DNA of 64,000 nucleotides from CALMEC01 sp963765105 (GCA_963765105.1 CAVXUW010000002.1:248001-312000), one strand, 5' to 3'. Shown: positions 1 to 8,802, numbered from the stretch's first letter. Numbers and translations: made by a program. Notes: generated by a model from the sequence alone, not told the origin.

Positions 1-2
1 TC

Positions 3-461
3 GGTGTGGACCTCGCCGCCGACCTGAACGTCGGACACGACACGCCGCCGACCGGCGATCCTGATACGCCGGTTGCGATCGACGCGTCATCGGCCGCCGC
101 GCTCGCCGACTGGTACCGAGTAGTCGCATTCGCACTGGACGCAACCGTCACAACGCTGCCCGCCCACGCGGCGGCGTCCGTCGCTCAGCTGTGGCCGGAG
201 CACTTCGATGTCGCCCTCGATGTGGCGTGGGGGGGAGAGCAGGACGGCCAGCGGGTCAACCTCGGAGGCTCGCCCGGCGACAGCTTCGAACCGGACCCCT
301 ACGCCTATGTCGGGCCGTGGGGCGCGGAACGCCCGCTCGAGCCCGAGTACTGGAACGCCCCGTTTGGCGCCGTGCTGCGCTACAGCGACGTTGACGCGGA
401 TGACCCGGTGAGCTCGCTCGTCGCGTTCTATCGACACGGATGGGAGCTCCTCACACGATGA
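3..461 (+). CDS. Hypothetical protein, C-terminal part only
   Basis: The frame is already open at the window edge, so only about the last 150 residues are seen and the true start lies outside; the GTG at 6 is just the first start-like codon. The visible part is acidic and soluble, with no membrane segment. It carries a Trp/Tyr/Pro/Gly-rich stretch near its middle (WPEHFD, then DPYAYVGPW about 30 residues later). I do not recognise the family. Its TGA overlaps the ATG at 458 in an ATGA junction, so it is translationally coupled to the two Rieske-fusion oxidoreductase genes and probably works with them. Confidence 0.7.
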   Translation, partial: GVDLAADLNVGHDTPPTGDPDTPVAIDASSAAALADWYRVVAFALDATVTTLPAHAAASVAQLWPEHFDVALDVAWGGEQDGQRVNLGGSPGDSFEPDPYAYVGPWGAERPLEPEYWNAPFGAVLRYSDVDADDPVSSLVAFYRHGWELLTR

Positions 462-2092
462 CGGAAGGCACAAACGCCATGAGCAGCGAGCAGCTGATCC
501 GTATCGCCACCTGGAGCGAAGTGCCCGACCGCACACCGGTCGGCGCGCAGGTCGACGGTGTCGAGCTGGTGATCGTGAGGGTCGATGATGTGCCAAACGT
601 GCTGTACGGCCGGTGCCAGCACCGCGGCGCCCTGATGAGCGACGGAACCGTCGACGGCCCCAACATCGTGTGCGGCGTCCATGGCTGGGACTACCGCATC
701 GACACGGGTGTGAGCTCGTACAACAACGCCGAGGCCCTCGAACGCTTCCCCGCGACAATCGAGGACGACGGCCTCTCCGTCTCACGCGCGGACATCGACG
801 CGTTCCGGGACCGCCACCCCGAGCCCGATCACTCGATCGACTACCAGGGTCGCTTTCACGCGGGGCATGCCCCGGAGGAGCCCTTCGTCGATGAGATTCG
901 CGAGTTCGCCGCTCACGGCCTCGATCGTGTGGGTCACCACGGACGAGTCGCCGCGATGGGCGTCCCTCGCCAGGAGCTTCCCTCATGGGACGCGCTCCAA
1001 ATCGTGACCGCGCAGCTGGCGCGAGCACCGCTCCTCGATGAGGAGCCAGTCGCGACGCAGACGGTGATCGGCCCAGGCGCCGAGCGCCCGCTCACCCTTA
1101 CGATTCCGATCATCGTGTCCGACATGAGCTTCGGTGCGATCTCGCAAGAGGCGAAGGAGGCCCTTGCGACCGGTGCCGAGCTCGCGGGCACCGGCATCTG
1201 CTCCGGGGAAGGCGGGATGCTTCCCGAGGAGCAGGCCGCCAATTCCCGCTACTTCTACGAGCTGGCATCCGGGCGGTTTGGTTGGTCGCTCGATCTCGTT
1301 GAGCGCGTGCAAGCATTTCACTTCAAGGTCGGACAGGGCGCCAAGACCGGCACCGGCGGCCACCTCCCCGGTCATAAAGTGGTGGGACGCATCGCCGAGG
1401 TGCGTGGCCTCGCCGAAGGCCAAGCCGCGATCTCGCCCGCGCGCTTTCCCGACTGGGGTATGGCCGACTTGCGGCGCGTCGCGGACGAGGTACGTGAGCG
1501 CTCCGGCGGTATCCCCGTCGGGGTCAAGATGTCGGCACAGCACATCGAAGCCGACCTCGACGCCGCGATCGCCCTTGGTATCGACTACGTCATCCTCGAC
1601 GGTCGCGGCGGCGGCACCGGAGCGGCGCCGCGAATCTTCCGCGACAACATCTCGGTTCCGCTGATCCCGGCGATCGCCCGAGCACGCGCTCATCTGGACC
1701 GTACGGGCCGTCAGAACATCACCCTCATCGCGACCGGTGGCCTTCGCACCCCCGCCGACTTCGTCAAGGCCCTCGCTCTCGGCGCCGACGCTGTCGCCAT
1801 CGCCAACTCGGCGCTGCAGGCCATCGGCTGCGTCGGCATGCGCGCCTGCCACACCAACAACTGCCCGGTCGGCATCGCCACGCAGAAGCCCCACCTTCGA
1901 GCTCGTCTGCCCGTCGTCGAGGCGTCGCAACGACTGGCGCGGTACCTGGAGGCAACGACCGGGCTGATGCAGGTGATGGCACGCGCCTGTGGGCACCCGT
2001 CGCTGGCGGACTTCGCACCGAGCGACCTCGTCACGTTCGACCGTGAGATGCATTCCCTCTCCGGCGTGGCCTATGCGGGAGTCACCCCATGA
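458..2092 (+). CDS. Rieske [2Fe-2S] domain fused to glutamate-synthase-type FMN domain
   Basis: This 544-residue protein starts with a Rieske ferredoxin-like domain (residues about 8-105) with both ligand pairs visible: Cys53-x-His55 and Cys72-x2-His75. Residues about 170-520 match the FMN-binding C-terminal half of glutamate synthase, including the Gly-rich stretch around VGQGAKTGTGGHLPGHK and the three-Cys iron-sulfur motif CVGMRACHTNNCPVG. There is no glutaminase domain. It is therefore probably a soluble FMN/Fe-S oxidoreductase fed by its own Rieske domain; the substrate is unknown. ATG 458 overlaps the upstream stop; ATG 480 with GGAAGG about 11 nt upstream is an alternative. The gene overlaps the next one by ATGA. 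Confidence 0.85.
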   Translation: MTEGTNAMSSEQLIRIATWSEVPDRTPVGAQVDGVELVIVRVDDVPNVLYGRCQHRGALMSDGTVDGPNIVCGVHGWDYRIDTGVSSYNNAEALERFPATIEDDGLSVSRADIDAFRDRHPEPDHSIDYQGRFHAGHAPEEPFVDEIREFAAHGLDRVGHHGRVAAMGVPRQELPSWDALQIVTAQLARAPLLDEEPVATQTVIGPGAERPLTLTIPIIVSDMSFGAISQEAKEALATGAELAGTGICSGEGGMLPEEQAANSRYFYELASGRFGWSLDLVERVQAFHFKVGQGAKTGTGGHLPGHKVVGRIAEVRGLAEGQAAISPARFPDWGMADLRRVADEVRERSGGIPVGVKMSAQHIEADLDAAIALGIDYVILDGRGGGTGAAPRIFRDNISVPLIPAIARARAHLDRTGRQNITLIATGGLRTPADFVKALALGADAVAIANSALQAIGCVGMRACHTNNCPVGIATQKPHLRARLPVVEASQRLARYLEATTGLMQVMARACGHPSLADFAPSDLVTFDREMHSLSGVAYAGVTP

Positions 2093-4047
2093 CACCCTTG
2101 GACACCACGCTGGTGTGGCATCACGTCGCCGATGTCGATGATTTGGACGACGGCCGCGTCCGGACCGTGACGGCCGGGCACCGCTCCCTGGCACTGACCC
2201 GGGTGGGTGATCGCTTCGGGGCACTCGACAACCGTTGCCCGCACCAAGGGGGGCCGCTGGGTGAGGGCTCCATCGAAAACGGCCTGCTGCGCTGCCCGTG
2301 GCACGGCTACGACTACGACCCTCTTACCGGAGCGCCTCCGCCACCGTTCACCGACGCCCCGTCGTGCTTCGCGGTCGAAGTCCGCGAGGGGGCTGTCTAC
2401 GTCGGACTCCCTCCCGAGGATGACCACGTCCGCACGGTCTCCGACGTGATGGCCGAGACGCTCGTCGCGTGGGGCGTAACCCACGTCTTCGGCATGGTCG
2501 GCCACTCCAACCTGGGTTTCGCCGACGCCATCCGACGACAGGAGCGCGACGGCAAACTGCGATTCATCGGAATCCGCCACGAGGGTGCCGCAGCGTTCGC
2601 CGCCTCCGCGTACGGGAAGCTGACGGGACGGCCGGGGGCGTGCTTTGCCATCGCGGGCCCCGGGTCGACCAACCTTCTGACCGGCCTCTACGACGCCAAG
2701 GTCGATCGTTCGCCGGTGATCGCGATCAGCGGCCAGGTGCCGTCGAAGGTGTTGGGACGCGGAGCGTTTCAGGATGTCGACCTCACCGCGGTGTTCGCCG
2801 ATGTCGCGCGCTTTAGCCGCACGGTGAACGCCGAGTCGGACCACGCCGAGATGGTCGCCCTCGCGGCCAAGCACGCGCTTGACGGACCCGGGGTGGGCCA
2901 CCTTGTCCTGCCCGACGAGGTCCAAGTGCTCGCCGCCGGATCTGCCGGCGCCGCCGGTCCCGCGGGCCGCATGGCCGACCGCCGTGTGGCGCCCGCCTCG
3001 GAGCCGCTCGCCGAGGCGGTGGAGATGCTGGGAGGGGCGCGGCGGCCGGTCATCGTGGTCGGTCACGGCGCACGCGACGGCATCGCCGCGATCGTGGCCC
3101 TTGCCGAGCACCTCGGCGCGCCGATCATCACCACCTTCAAAGCCAAGGGTCTTGTCGCCGACCGCCATCCACTTGCCGGTGGCGTACTGGGCCGCAGCGG
3201 CACCCCGGTGGCGAGTTGGCTCATGAACGAGAGTGACCTCCTCCTCGTGTTCGGCGCGTCGTTCTCGAACCACACCGGCATCGCCCCCTACAAGCCCATC
3301 GTTCAGATCGACGCCGACCCTGCGGGGCTGGGCCGATTCCACCCCGTGAGCGTCGCCCTGCTCGGCGATGCCGCACTCACGGCCGCTGCGCTTCAGTCGG
3401 TCGCTGCGAGCACAGCCGTGGTGGATCAACGCCCCGACGTTGCGGCGCGATGGTCGCTGTGGCGTGCCGAAAAGGCGCGGCGCCGCGGCGACGACGCGGG
3501 GGCCGGCGTCGGCTCGGCAGCCGTCTTCGACGTCCTCACCCAGGAAGTTGCCGCCGACGCCGTCATTGCCGTGGACGTCGGCAACAACACCTACAGCTTT
3601 GGTCGCTACTTCGAGTGTCAGGCGCAGACGGTGCTGATGTCGGGGTATCTCGGCTCAATCGGGTTCGGCCTTCCCGCGGCCATGGGCGCGTGGGCCGCCA
3701 TCCAGGCTGATGGTTCGCACCGTCAGGTCGTCGCCGTCGCAGGTGACGGCGGTCTTGGCCAGTACCTCGCCGAGCTGTCGACGCTGGTCAAGTACGAGAT
3801 GGACATCACCCTGGTGGTCCTCAACAACAATCAGCTCGGGAAGATCTCGAAGGAGCAGCGTGCCGCGGAACTCGACGTGTGGCAGACCTCACTGGTGAAC
3901 CCGAGCTTCGCCGAGTTCGCGCGCCTGTGCGGCGCGTCTGGCGAGCGGGTCGACCACATCGATCAACTCATCCCCGCCCTGCGCACCGCCCTCGACCATC
4001 CTGGACCCGCGCTGGTCGAGGTCATGACGGACGCCGATCTGGTCTGA
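2089..4047 (+). CDS. Rieske [2Fe-2S] domain fused to thiamine-diphosphate enzyme (pyruvate oxidase/acetolactate synthase-like)
   Basis: The 652-residue product begins with a Rieske domain (residues 1-105; Cys50-x-His52 and Cys69-x2-His72). It continues as a complete thiamine-diphosphate enzyme: N-terminal pyrimidine-binding domain with the catalytic Glu in IRHEGAAAFAA, a central Rossmann-like domain, and a C-terminal diphosphate-binding domain with GDG about 28 residues before NNN. Family members decarboxylate or condense 2-oxo acids. The Rieske domain suggests that electrons from an oxidative decarboxylation leave through Fe-S rather than FAD. It is coupled by ATGA to the Rieske-FMN gene, so the two may pass electrons to each other; this is inference. 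The substrate cannot be read from the sequence. Confidence 0.85.
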   Translation: MTPLDTTLVWHHVADVDDLDDGRVRTVTAGHRSLALTRVGDRFGALDNRCPHQGGPLGEGSIENGLLRCPWHGYDYDPLTGAPPPPFTDAPSCFAVEVREGAVYVGLPPEDDHVRTVSDVMAETLVAWGVTHVFGMVGHSNLGFADAIRRQERDGKLRFIGIRHEGAAAFAASAYGKLTGRPGACFAIAGPGSTNLLTGLYDAKVDRSPVIAISGQVPSKVLGRGAFQDVDLTAVFADVARFSRTVNAESDHAEMVALAAKHALDGPGVGHLVLPDEVQVLAAGSAGAAGPAGRMADRRVAPASEPLAEAVEMLGGARRPVIVVGHGARDGIAAIVALAEHLGAPIITTFKAKGLVADRHPLAGGVLGRSGTPVASWLMNESDLLLVFGASFSNHTGIAPYKPIVQIDADPAGLGRFHPVSVALLGDAALTAAALQSVAASTAVVDQRPDVAARWSLWRAEKARRRGDDAGAGVGSAAVFDVLTQEVAADAVIAVDVGNNTYSFGRYFECQAQTVLMSGYLGSIGFGLPAAMGAWAAIQADGSHRQVVAVAGDGGLGQYLAELSTLVKYEMDITLVVLNNNQLGKISKEQRAAELDVWQTSLVNPSFAEFARLCGASGERVDHIDQLIPALRTALDHPGPALVEVMTDADLV

Positions 4048-4299
4048 GGCTGAGCCGGCGAGGAGAGGTGATGCGGTTCCCCGGCATGGCCACCGCATGG
4101 CGCGTGCAACGCAATCGTGCTGATGAATCGGCAGAGAACGCCTCGAATCGGCGCGAGAACAGGAGTTCCTCGAAACGCCGTCCACTCATCGTTCGGGTTG
4201 TGCAAACGTCGGGTCGTTTGACGCCATCGGCGCAATCATCAGCCGTCGGTCCTCAGCACCGAGAGTAGCCCCTCAGGCTGCGGCTCGATGAGGTGATGT

Positions 4300-6213
4300 C
4301 TACGGCGCCGGTGGGCTTGGATCCACCGGCGTTGTCGACGTTGGTGGTGTGGGTGGTGTCGCCGGTGTCGCTGGCGTGCTGGGCGTCGATGGAGTGGTTG
4401 GTGTTTCCGGGGTGTCCGGTTTGTCGGGCGTGTCGGGTTCCTCGGGTTTCGGAGGACCCAAGACGACGATGGCGTTCTCGGGGCGGTAGGTCCACCGAAA
4501 CGTTTCGTTGCGCCTTACCGTGTCGTCGACGTACACCTTCCGCGTGTAGCTGATGGCAAATCCGCCCGACCCGGCCGATTGCTTGATGTTGCGTGTGCCC
4601 GGCGGCAGCGATGGATCCTTCCGCTCGATGGTCTTTGGCTTGGTCGGGTTGGTTGGTTCACCCGATCCGCTCTCGATCCGGCGTCCGAGCTTTGAGCTGT
4701 AGAACGACACGGTGACGCCGTTGTTCCCGGCGAACGCCGCTACCAGGATGGCCGCGTCCCAATCGTTGCGAAATACCACGTCCGGCCCGCCCCAAGAGAG
4801 CGTCGCCTCGCGGCCCTTGGGGTACCGCGAAATCCAGAACTCGTGCGGCGTGTTGGCGATAATTTCCAACCCGGCGAAGAATGCGGCGTTATAGGTGGTG
4901 GTCGCCACTTGGCTCACGCCACCGCCGTAGGAGTCAACGAGCTCCCCCGCGGCGATTGTCGGCGCCTTCACGTATCCGCGAGCGGCGGTGCGCTGGCCGA
5001 GGTTGTCGTTGAGGGAAAAGCGTGCGCCGGCGGGAATGATCGTTCCATTGAGTGTCTGAACTGCACGGCGAATGTTGGTGACGCGTGGTGGGCAGCACGC
5101 GTACGGTGTGGTGAACGACGAGATGCGCTCGGTGACCTTGAGGGCGCGCGCATCGGCGGTGCGGAACGTCGCGCGTTTCTTCGTGACTGTCACCGGGACG
5201 GTCGGCGCGTCGGGGTTCTTGGCGATTGCCGTGGCAAGCGCCGCTGCGTCGAGTTGAATTCCGGGAAGTGACTGGATCACAACGACGCGTTCGCCCCGGA
5301 TCTGCAACCGCGCGTCTTTGGGATCGCCCTCCGCAATGCCGAGGGGCTTCACAACGGCGGTGCGGATCGTGTCGGCATCGAGGTCGACGGCGATAGTGCG
5401 TTTGCGAACGGGGAAACGCAGCGCAGCGCGCGTGACCTTGGCCGTCAACGGAGTGGACCGATCGCCATAGGTCACTAACCGCTCGGTGGCGAGGATGCGT
5501 TCCGCAAGCGTCTTGGCTTGTCGCGCATCGGCATCGTCGGCCTCTGGGGCGGCATCGCGAATCGGCAGCGCGATGGTCTCGGGGAGGCGTTCGATCTGCG
5601 CGACGAGCTTGGCGCGGTCGATCGCCTTGCCCGGCTTGGCCGGCGTGGTGGTGATCTCTCCGTCGACCACCTTCACCGTGGCAGAAACCGCCGGGGCCGA
5701 CAGCGTGTCCTGGGTCTCGCGAATGAGCCCCGTGACCGCCTCGTCGGTGACGGCAAAGCGCAGCGGAAACTCTTTCGCCGACCCGACGCCAACCTTTGCG
5801 AGGAGCCGACCGAAACGACCGCGTGACGTGCGGGCGGCCTCCACCGTGTCGTCGATGCGAGCGGCGGACGTGACAGCAGAGCCCGTCACGGTACGTCGAA
5901 AGGACGGGTCGGTCGTCGAGGTCAACACGATTTCCCGTTTGCGGAGCGGTTTCGCAGCGGCCGCCAGTCGTGTCTTCGCTTCTGCGGGTGACAGGCCTCC
6001 GATGTCGACTCCGCCGACGCGAACGTTGGGCGGGATCGCATCCGTGCCGACGTTCGCGAGCACAACGCCTCCCACCAGCACGACGGCCGCTGCACCACCC
6101 AGCCCAACCCGGCGGCGACGCTGCTGAGAGCGACGATGAGCTGCCCGGCGCGCCCGCAGCGCATCGCTGCTTCCGTTCGTCAGCCGCGCAGTGTCGTCGT
6201 CACGTACCTCCAT
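4300..6213 (-). CDS. VanW family protein with peptidoglycan-binding-like repeats, membrane-anchored
   Basis: A basic N-terminus of about 35 residues is followed by one hydrophobic segment (GGAAAVVLVGGVVLANVG), which gives a type II membrane anchor. Next come repeats of the PG_binding_4 type (NVRVGGVDIGGLSPAEA is typical) and then the VanW domain, with ARFSLNDNLGQRTAARGY and a GGGVSQVATTTYNA stretch. The C-terminal 45 residues are low-complexity Pro/Thr. Such proteins are extracytoplasmic and linked to the cell wall; the VanW activity is not established. I prefer ATG 6213, 10 nt after an AGGA, over the in-frame GTG at 6219. The gene is divergent from the CNNM gene. Confidence 0.88.
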   Translation of the reverse strand: MEVRDDDTARLTNGSSDALRARRAAHRRSQQRRRRVGLGGAAAVVLVGGVVLANVGTDAIPPNVRVGGVDIGGLSPAEAKTRLAAAAKPLRKREIVLTSTTDPSFRRTVTGSAVTSAARIDDTVEAARTSRGRFGRLLAKVGVGSAKEFPLRFAVTDEAVTGLIRETQDTLSAPAVSATVKVVDGEITTTPAKPGKAIDRAKLVAQIERLPETIALPIRDAAPEADDADARQAKTLAERILATERLVTYGDRSTPLTAKVTRAALRFPVRKRTIAVDLDADTIRTAVVKPLGIAEGDPKDARLQIRGERVVVIQSLPGIQLDAAALATAIAKNPDAPTVPVTVTKKRATFRTADARALKVTERISSFTTPYACCPPRVTNIRRAVQTLNGTIIPAGARFSLNDNLGQRTAARGYVKAPTIAAGELVDSYGGGVSQVATTTYNAAFFAGLEIIANTPHEFWISRYPKGREATLSWGGPDVVFRNDWDAAILVAAFAGNNGVTVSFYSSKLGRRIESGSGEPTNPTKPKTIERKDPSLPPGTRNIKQSAGSGGFAISYTRKVYVDDTVRRNETFRWTYRPENAIVVLGPPKPEEPDTPDKPDTPETPTTPSTPSTPATPATPPTPPTSTTPVDPSPPAP

Positions 6214-6286
6214 GCCCACCCCATCCTTTCAGTCGCCGCCAAAAAGCCGATGCGCAGCGGGTGAAACGGCGCGTCGCCGCTGCGGG

Positions 6287-6292
6287 CTATAT
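6287..6292 (+). promoter_or_regulatory. -10 promoter element for CNNM leader
   Basis: TATATT lies 10 nt before the GTG of a 16-codon leader ORF. Transcription would therefore start within a few bases of that GTG. No convincing -35 is seen. Confidence 0.4.
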
Positions 6293-6302
6293 TCTTCACG
6301 CA

Positions 6303-6353
6303 GTGGACGGCGACCTCCCGCCGAGTACCTGCGCCCCGCTGGGCGGGGCATGA
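6303..6353 (+). CDS. Candidate 16-residue leader peptide upstream of CNNM gene
   Basis: A GTG-initiated ORF of 16 codons starts just after a TATATT box and ends with TGA in an ATGA overlap with the next start codon. Its second half encodes a perfect 7-bp hairpin that abuts that start codon. Translation of the leader would open the hairpin, so it may couple or regulate expression. It is too short for codon statistics and no homology can be judged. Confidence 0.3.
   Translation: MDGDLPPSTCAPLGGA
6333..6349 (+). promoter_or_regulatory. Start-codon-adjacent hairpin
   Basis: GCCCCGC and GCGGGGC form a 7-bp GC-only stem with a 3-nt loop, ending directly at the ATG at 6350. It would bury the ribosome-binding region of the CNNM gene. 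Confidence 0.45.
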
Positions 6354-7663
6354 GCGACACTCTCCGTGTCGGCGTTGTTCTCCTGCTCATTCTGGGAAAC
6401 GCATTCTTCGTCGCGGCCGAGTACGCGTTGGTCACTGCGCGTCGTGGCCGCCTTGAGGAACGGGCCGAGAAAGGCAGCCGATCCGCCAAGGTGGCTCTGC
6501 GGCTCATGGACGAGCCGGTGCGGCTCATCTCCACCGTTCAGATTGCGATTACCGTCTTCGGTATCGCACTTGGCTCGGTCGGTGAGCCGGTGGTTACGAA
6601 CCTGCTCGACTTCATGCCGCGGACGCTTGCCTTTGCGCTTGCGTTCATCGTCCTCACGTACCTGTCGGTTGCCCTCGGTGAGCTCATCCCGAAGGCGCTC
6701 GCGTTGCAGAAGGCGGAAGCCATCGCCGTGGGGTTGGCCGTGCCCATCAACTTCCTGTCGAAGGCGCTGTACCCCGTGGTGTGGCTCTTGCAGCACTCGT
6801 CGGCTGTCGTTCTCAAGATGTTCGGCGTCAAGGCCGCGCCCGCCGGGATGATTACCTACACGCGCGAGGATATCTTGCAGTCGGTGGCCGCCGCTGAGGA
6901 CGTTGGTGAGATCGAGCAGGCCGAGGAAGAGATGCTCTACAAGGTCTTCGACTTCGCCGGCAAGGAGGTGGAGGAGGTTATGGTCCCCAAGCCACAGGTC
7001 ATTGCCATCTCCGGTGAGCTTCCCACCTCGGAGATACTTGCCACCGTCATCGACTCGCCCTTCACTCGCTACCCCGTCTACCACGAATCCCTCGACGACA
7101 TTACCGGGGTGCTGCACGTTCGCGACCTGTTCAAGGCGATCCACGCCCACGGGGTTGAGGGTGTCGATCTCGCCGCGATTCTTCGCCCGGCCTACATCGT
7201 TCCCGAGACCAAGGATCTGGGCGCCCTGCTCGCCGATTTCCGCCGTACCAAGCAGCACATGGCTGTTGTGGTCGATGAGTACGGGGCCACCCAGGGAATT
7301 GTGACGCTCGAGGATCTGCTCGAAGAGATCGTCGGTGAGATCGAAGACGAGTTCGACCTTCCAGACACACGTGTCGAACGCGTCGACGATCACCGCATTC
7401 GTATCGACGGGACCTTCACGATCGACGACTTCAACGAGGAGTTCATGACCGACCTCGACCACGAGGACTTCAACACGATGGCGGGTCTGGTGTTCGGTGA
7501 GCTGGGCCGTCAACCCGAGGTGGGGGATGTCATCAAGGCCGGAGGCATCCACTGCACCGTCCTCGCGATCGACGGCAACCGCATCAACCGTCTGGAAGTG
7601 GAGTTCGCTGCTGCGCCGCTCAACTTCGCCGACGCCGATGACGAGGTCGACAGCACCGACTAG
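6350..7663 (+). CDS. CNNM/CBS-domain transporter (HlyC/CorC family)
   Basis: The 437-residue protein has the standard layout: an N-terminal DUF21/CNNM membrane domain with about four hydrophobic segments (residues 1-190), a CBS pair around residues 205-335 (VMVPKPQVIAI begins the first, TQGIVTLEDLLEEIVGEI ends the second), and a CorC_HlyC C-terminal domain. Family members are implicated in Mg2+/Co2+ efflux or homeostasis, and the older name haemolysin is misleading. ATG 6350 is chosen because the hydrophobic N-terminus LRVGVVLLLILGNAFF begins five residues later and it overlaps a leader ORF; the frame stays open upstream to 6191 but that part is not protein-like. Confidence 0.9.
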   Translation: MSDTLRVGVVLLLILGNAFFVAAEYALVTARRGRLEERAEKGSRSAKVALRLMDEPVRLISTVQIAITVFGIALGSVGEPVVTNLLDFMPRTLAFALAFIVLTYLSVALGELIPKALALQKAEAIAVGLAVPINFLSKALYPVVWLLQHSSAVVLKMFGVKAAPAGMITYTREDILQSVAAAEDVGEIEQAEEEMLYKVFDFAGKEVEEVMVPKPQVIAISGELPTSEILATVIDSPFTRYPVYHESLDDITGVLHVRDLFKAIHAHGVEGVDLAAILRPAYIVPETKDLGALLADFRRTKQHMAVVVDEYGATQGIVTLEDLLEEIVGEIEDEFDLPDTRVERVDDHRIRIDGTFTIDDFNEEFMTDLDHEDFNTMAGLVFGELGRQPEVGDVIKAGGIHCTVLAIDGNRINRLEVEFAAAPLNFADADDEVDSTD

Positions 7664-7770
7664 CGTGATGGTCGTTGCTCACTCATCGGGCTCGCGATGA
7701 TGCGGTCGTCTCTGCGCGCGATCTGGAGACGGAGTCTGAGCCGGCCCTCGACGTTGCATGAACGGTCAAG

Positions 7771-7776
7771 TAAACT
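7771..7776 (+). promoter_or_regulatory. Possible -10 element before a hairpin
   Basis: TAAACT matches the -10 boxes of other starts in this window, but no gene follows on this strand. A hairpin with a short T run begins about 9 nt downstream, so any transcript would be very short. Confidence 0.3.
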
Positions 7777-7784
7777 CGTATGAG

Positions 7785-7826
7785 CGTGAACGTGGCAGCG
7801 CGCGGGGCGTTGCCGCGTTCACGTTT
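7785..7826 (+). terminator. Hairpin terminator between convergent genes
   Basis: CGTGAACG pairs with CGTTCACG, and the inner GGCA/TTGCC segments extend the stem. TTT follows on the plus strand. It lies about 120 nt after the CNNM gene, and its right arm includes the stop codon of the minus-strand exonuclease gene, so it may serve both directions. Confidence 0.5.
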
Positions 7827-8697
7827 CTGCCCGGCGAGGTGTGAGTTCGCTCGCTCGTCGTGCCACGGTCGGGGCGCCCATCTCCGCGGCGAGGTCGGCG
7901 AAGCCTGGTGTTGGACCGGGCCACTGCCAGTCGTCGACCTGCCCGACGTCGACGGTTGTCACAAGCCGCGCCAGGTGACGAAAGCGCGTGGCGAGCTCTC
8001 GGTTGTCCCGCAGCGTCGTGGCGAGTCGCTCCGCGCCGCGGAGACCGGCGACATCCCAGTCGGCGACGTCATCGGGGATGTGTTCAAGCGATCCGTACTG
8101 CGCGAGCACCGTGCTCGCACTTTTGGCGCCCCAGCCGGCCAGCCCGGGGAAACCGTCGGCGGCGTCGCCCACCAGCCCCAGATAGTCGGGGATGCTCTCG
8201 GGCGGAACACCGAACTTTGCGATCACCCCGTCGTGGTCGGTGATCTCGCGCTTGCGGCGATCGACTTGAACCACGCGGGTTCCGCGGACGCACTGGGCCA
8301 GGTCCTTGTCCGGTGAGCAGATCAGGACACGCTGCACGCGGTCGTCCCTTTCGGCGACGGCTGCTGCCGAGGCGAGGGCGTCGTCGGCCTCGTGCTCCAC
8401 GACCGCCCAGGTCGTGACGCCCATGGCCACAAGTGCCTCCTCCAACACAGGGATTTGCTCGGTGATCAGCGGCTCCATGCCGTCGCCGGTCTTGTATCCG
8501 GGCCACAGGTCGTTGCGGAAGCTCTCGATGACGTGGTCGGAGGCCACCGCGATATGAGTGGCGCCATCTTGAATGAGTTGCAATGTGGAGTTGAGCACGC
8601 CGACGACACCGTCTCGTGGTCCCGGGGGCGCACCGCGCGCCGCACCGTAGAACTGACGGAAGAGCTCGTACGTTCCGTCGATGAGGTGCACGTCCAT
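7819..8697 (-). CDS. Stand-alone 5'-3' exonuclease (PolA N-domain/FEN-like)
   Basis: The 292-residue product matches the 5'-3' exonuclease family as found at the N-terminus of DNA polymerase I. Asp-rich metal-site segments are present: MDVHLIDGTYELF at the start, EHEADDALASAAA, and CSPDKDLAQCV. The helix-hairpin-helix stretch DYLGLVGDAADGFPGLAGWG also fits. No polymerase domain follows, so it is a separate flap/5' nuclease, probably used in Okazaki fragment or repair processing. The start ATG is 9 nt after TAGGGT (8707-8712 on this strand), a possible leaderless start. The gene is convergent with the CNNM gene. Confidence 0.9.
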   Translation of the reverse strand: MDVHLIDGTYELFRQFYGAARGAPPGPRDGVVGVLNSTLQLIQDGATHIAVASDHVIESFRNDLWPGYKTGDGMEPLITEQIPVLEEALVAMGVTTWAVVEHEADDALASAAAVAERDDRVQRVLICSPDKDLAQCVRGTRVVQVDRRKREITDHDGVIAKFGVPPESIPDYLGLVGDAADGFPGLAGWGAKSASTVLAQYGSLEHIPDDVADWDVAGLRGAERLATTLRDNRELATRFRHLARLVTTVDVGQVDDWQWPGPTPGFADLAAEMGAPTVARRASELTPRRAET

Positions 8698-8789
8698 GTG
8701 GTCGAGACCCTACCGGTGTCGACAGAGTCGCCAGATCGCCCTTAACGATTCCCTGTCCGATCGTTGGACACGTACCCCTCACGGCCCTC

Positions 8790-8795
8790 TAAACT
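8790..8795 (+). promoter_or_regulatory. -10 element, leaderless start of FHA-HtrA gene
   Basis: TAAACT is followed after 7 nt by GTG 8803, with no Shine-Dalgarno sequence between. The spacing places the transcript 5' end on the start codon. Confidence 0.55.
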
Positions 8796-8802
8796 GACGA
8801 CC

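Noticed and set aside
983..2224. 413-residue minus-strand ORF opposite the Rieske-FMN gene
   Set aside because: Antisense shadow; the plus strand has intact cofactor motifs.
4048..4299. Gene in the gap after the Rieske-ThDP gene
   Set aside because: Only short Arg-rich frames, no promoter or RNA fold seen; treated as non-coding.
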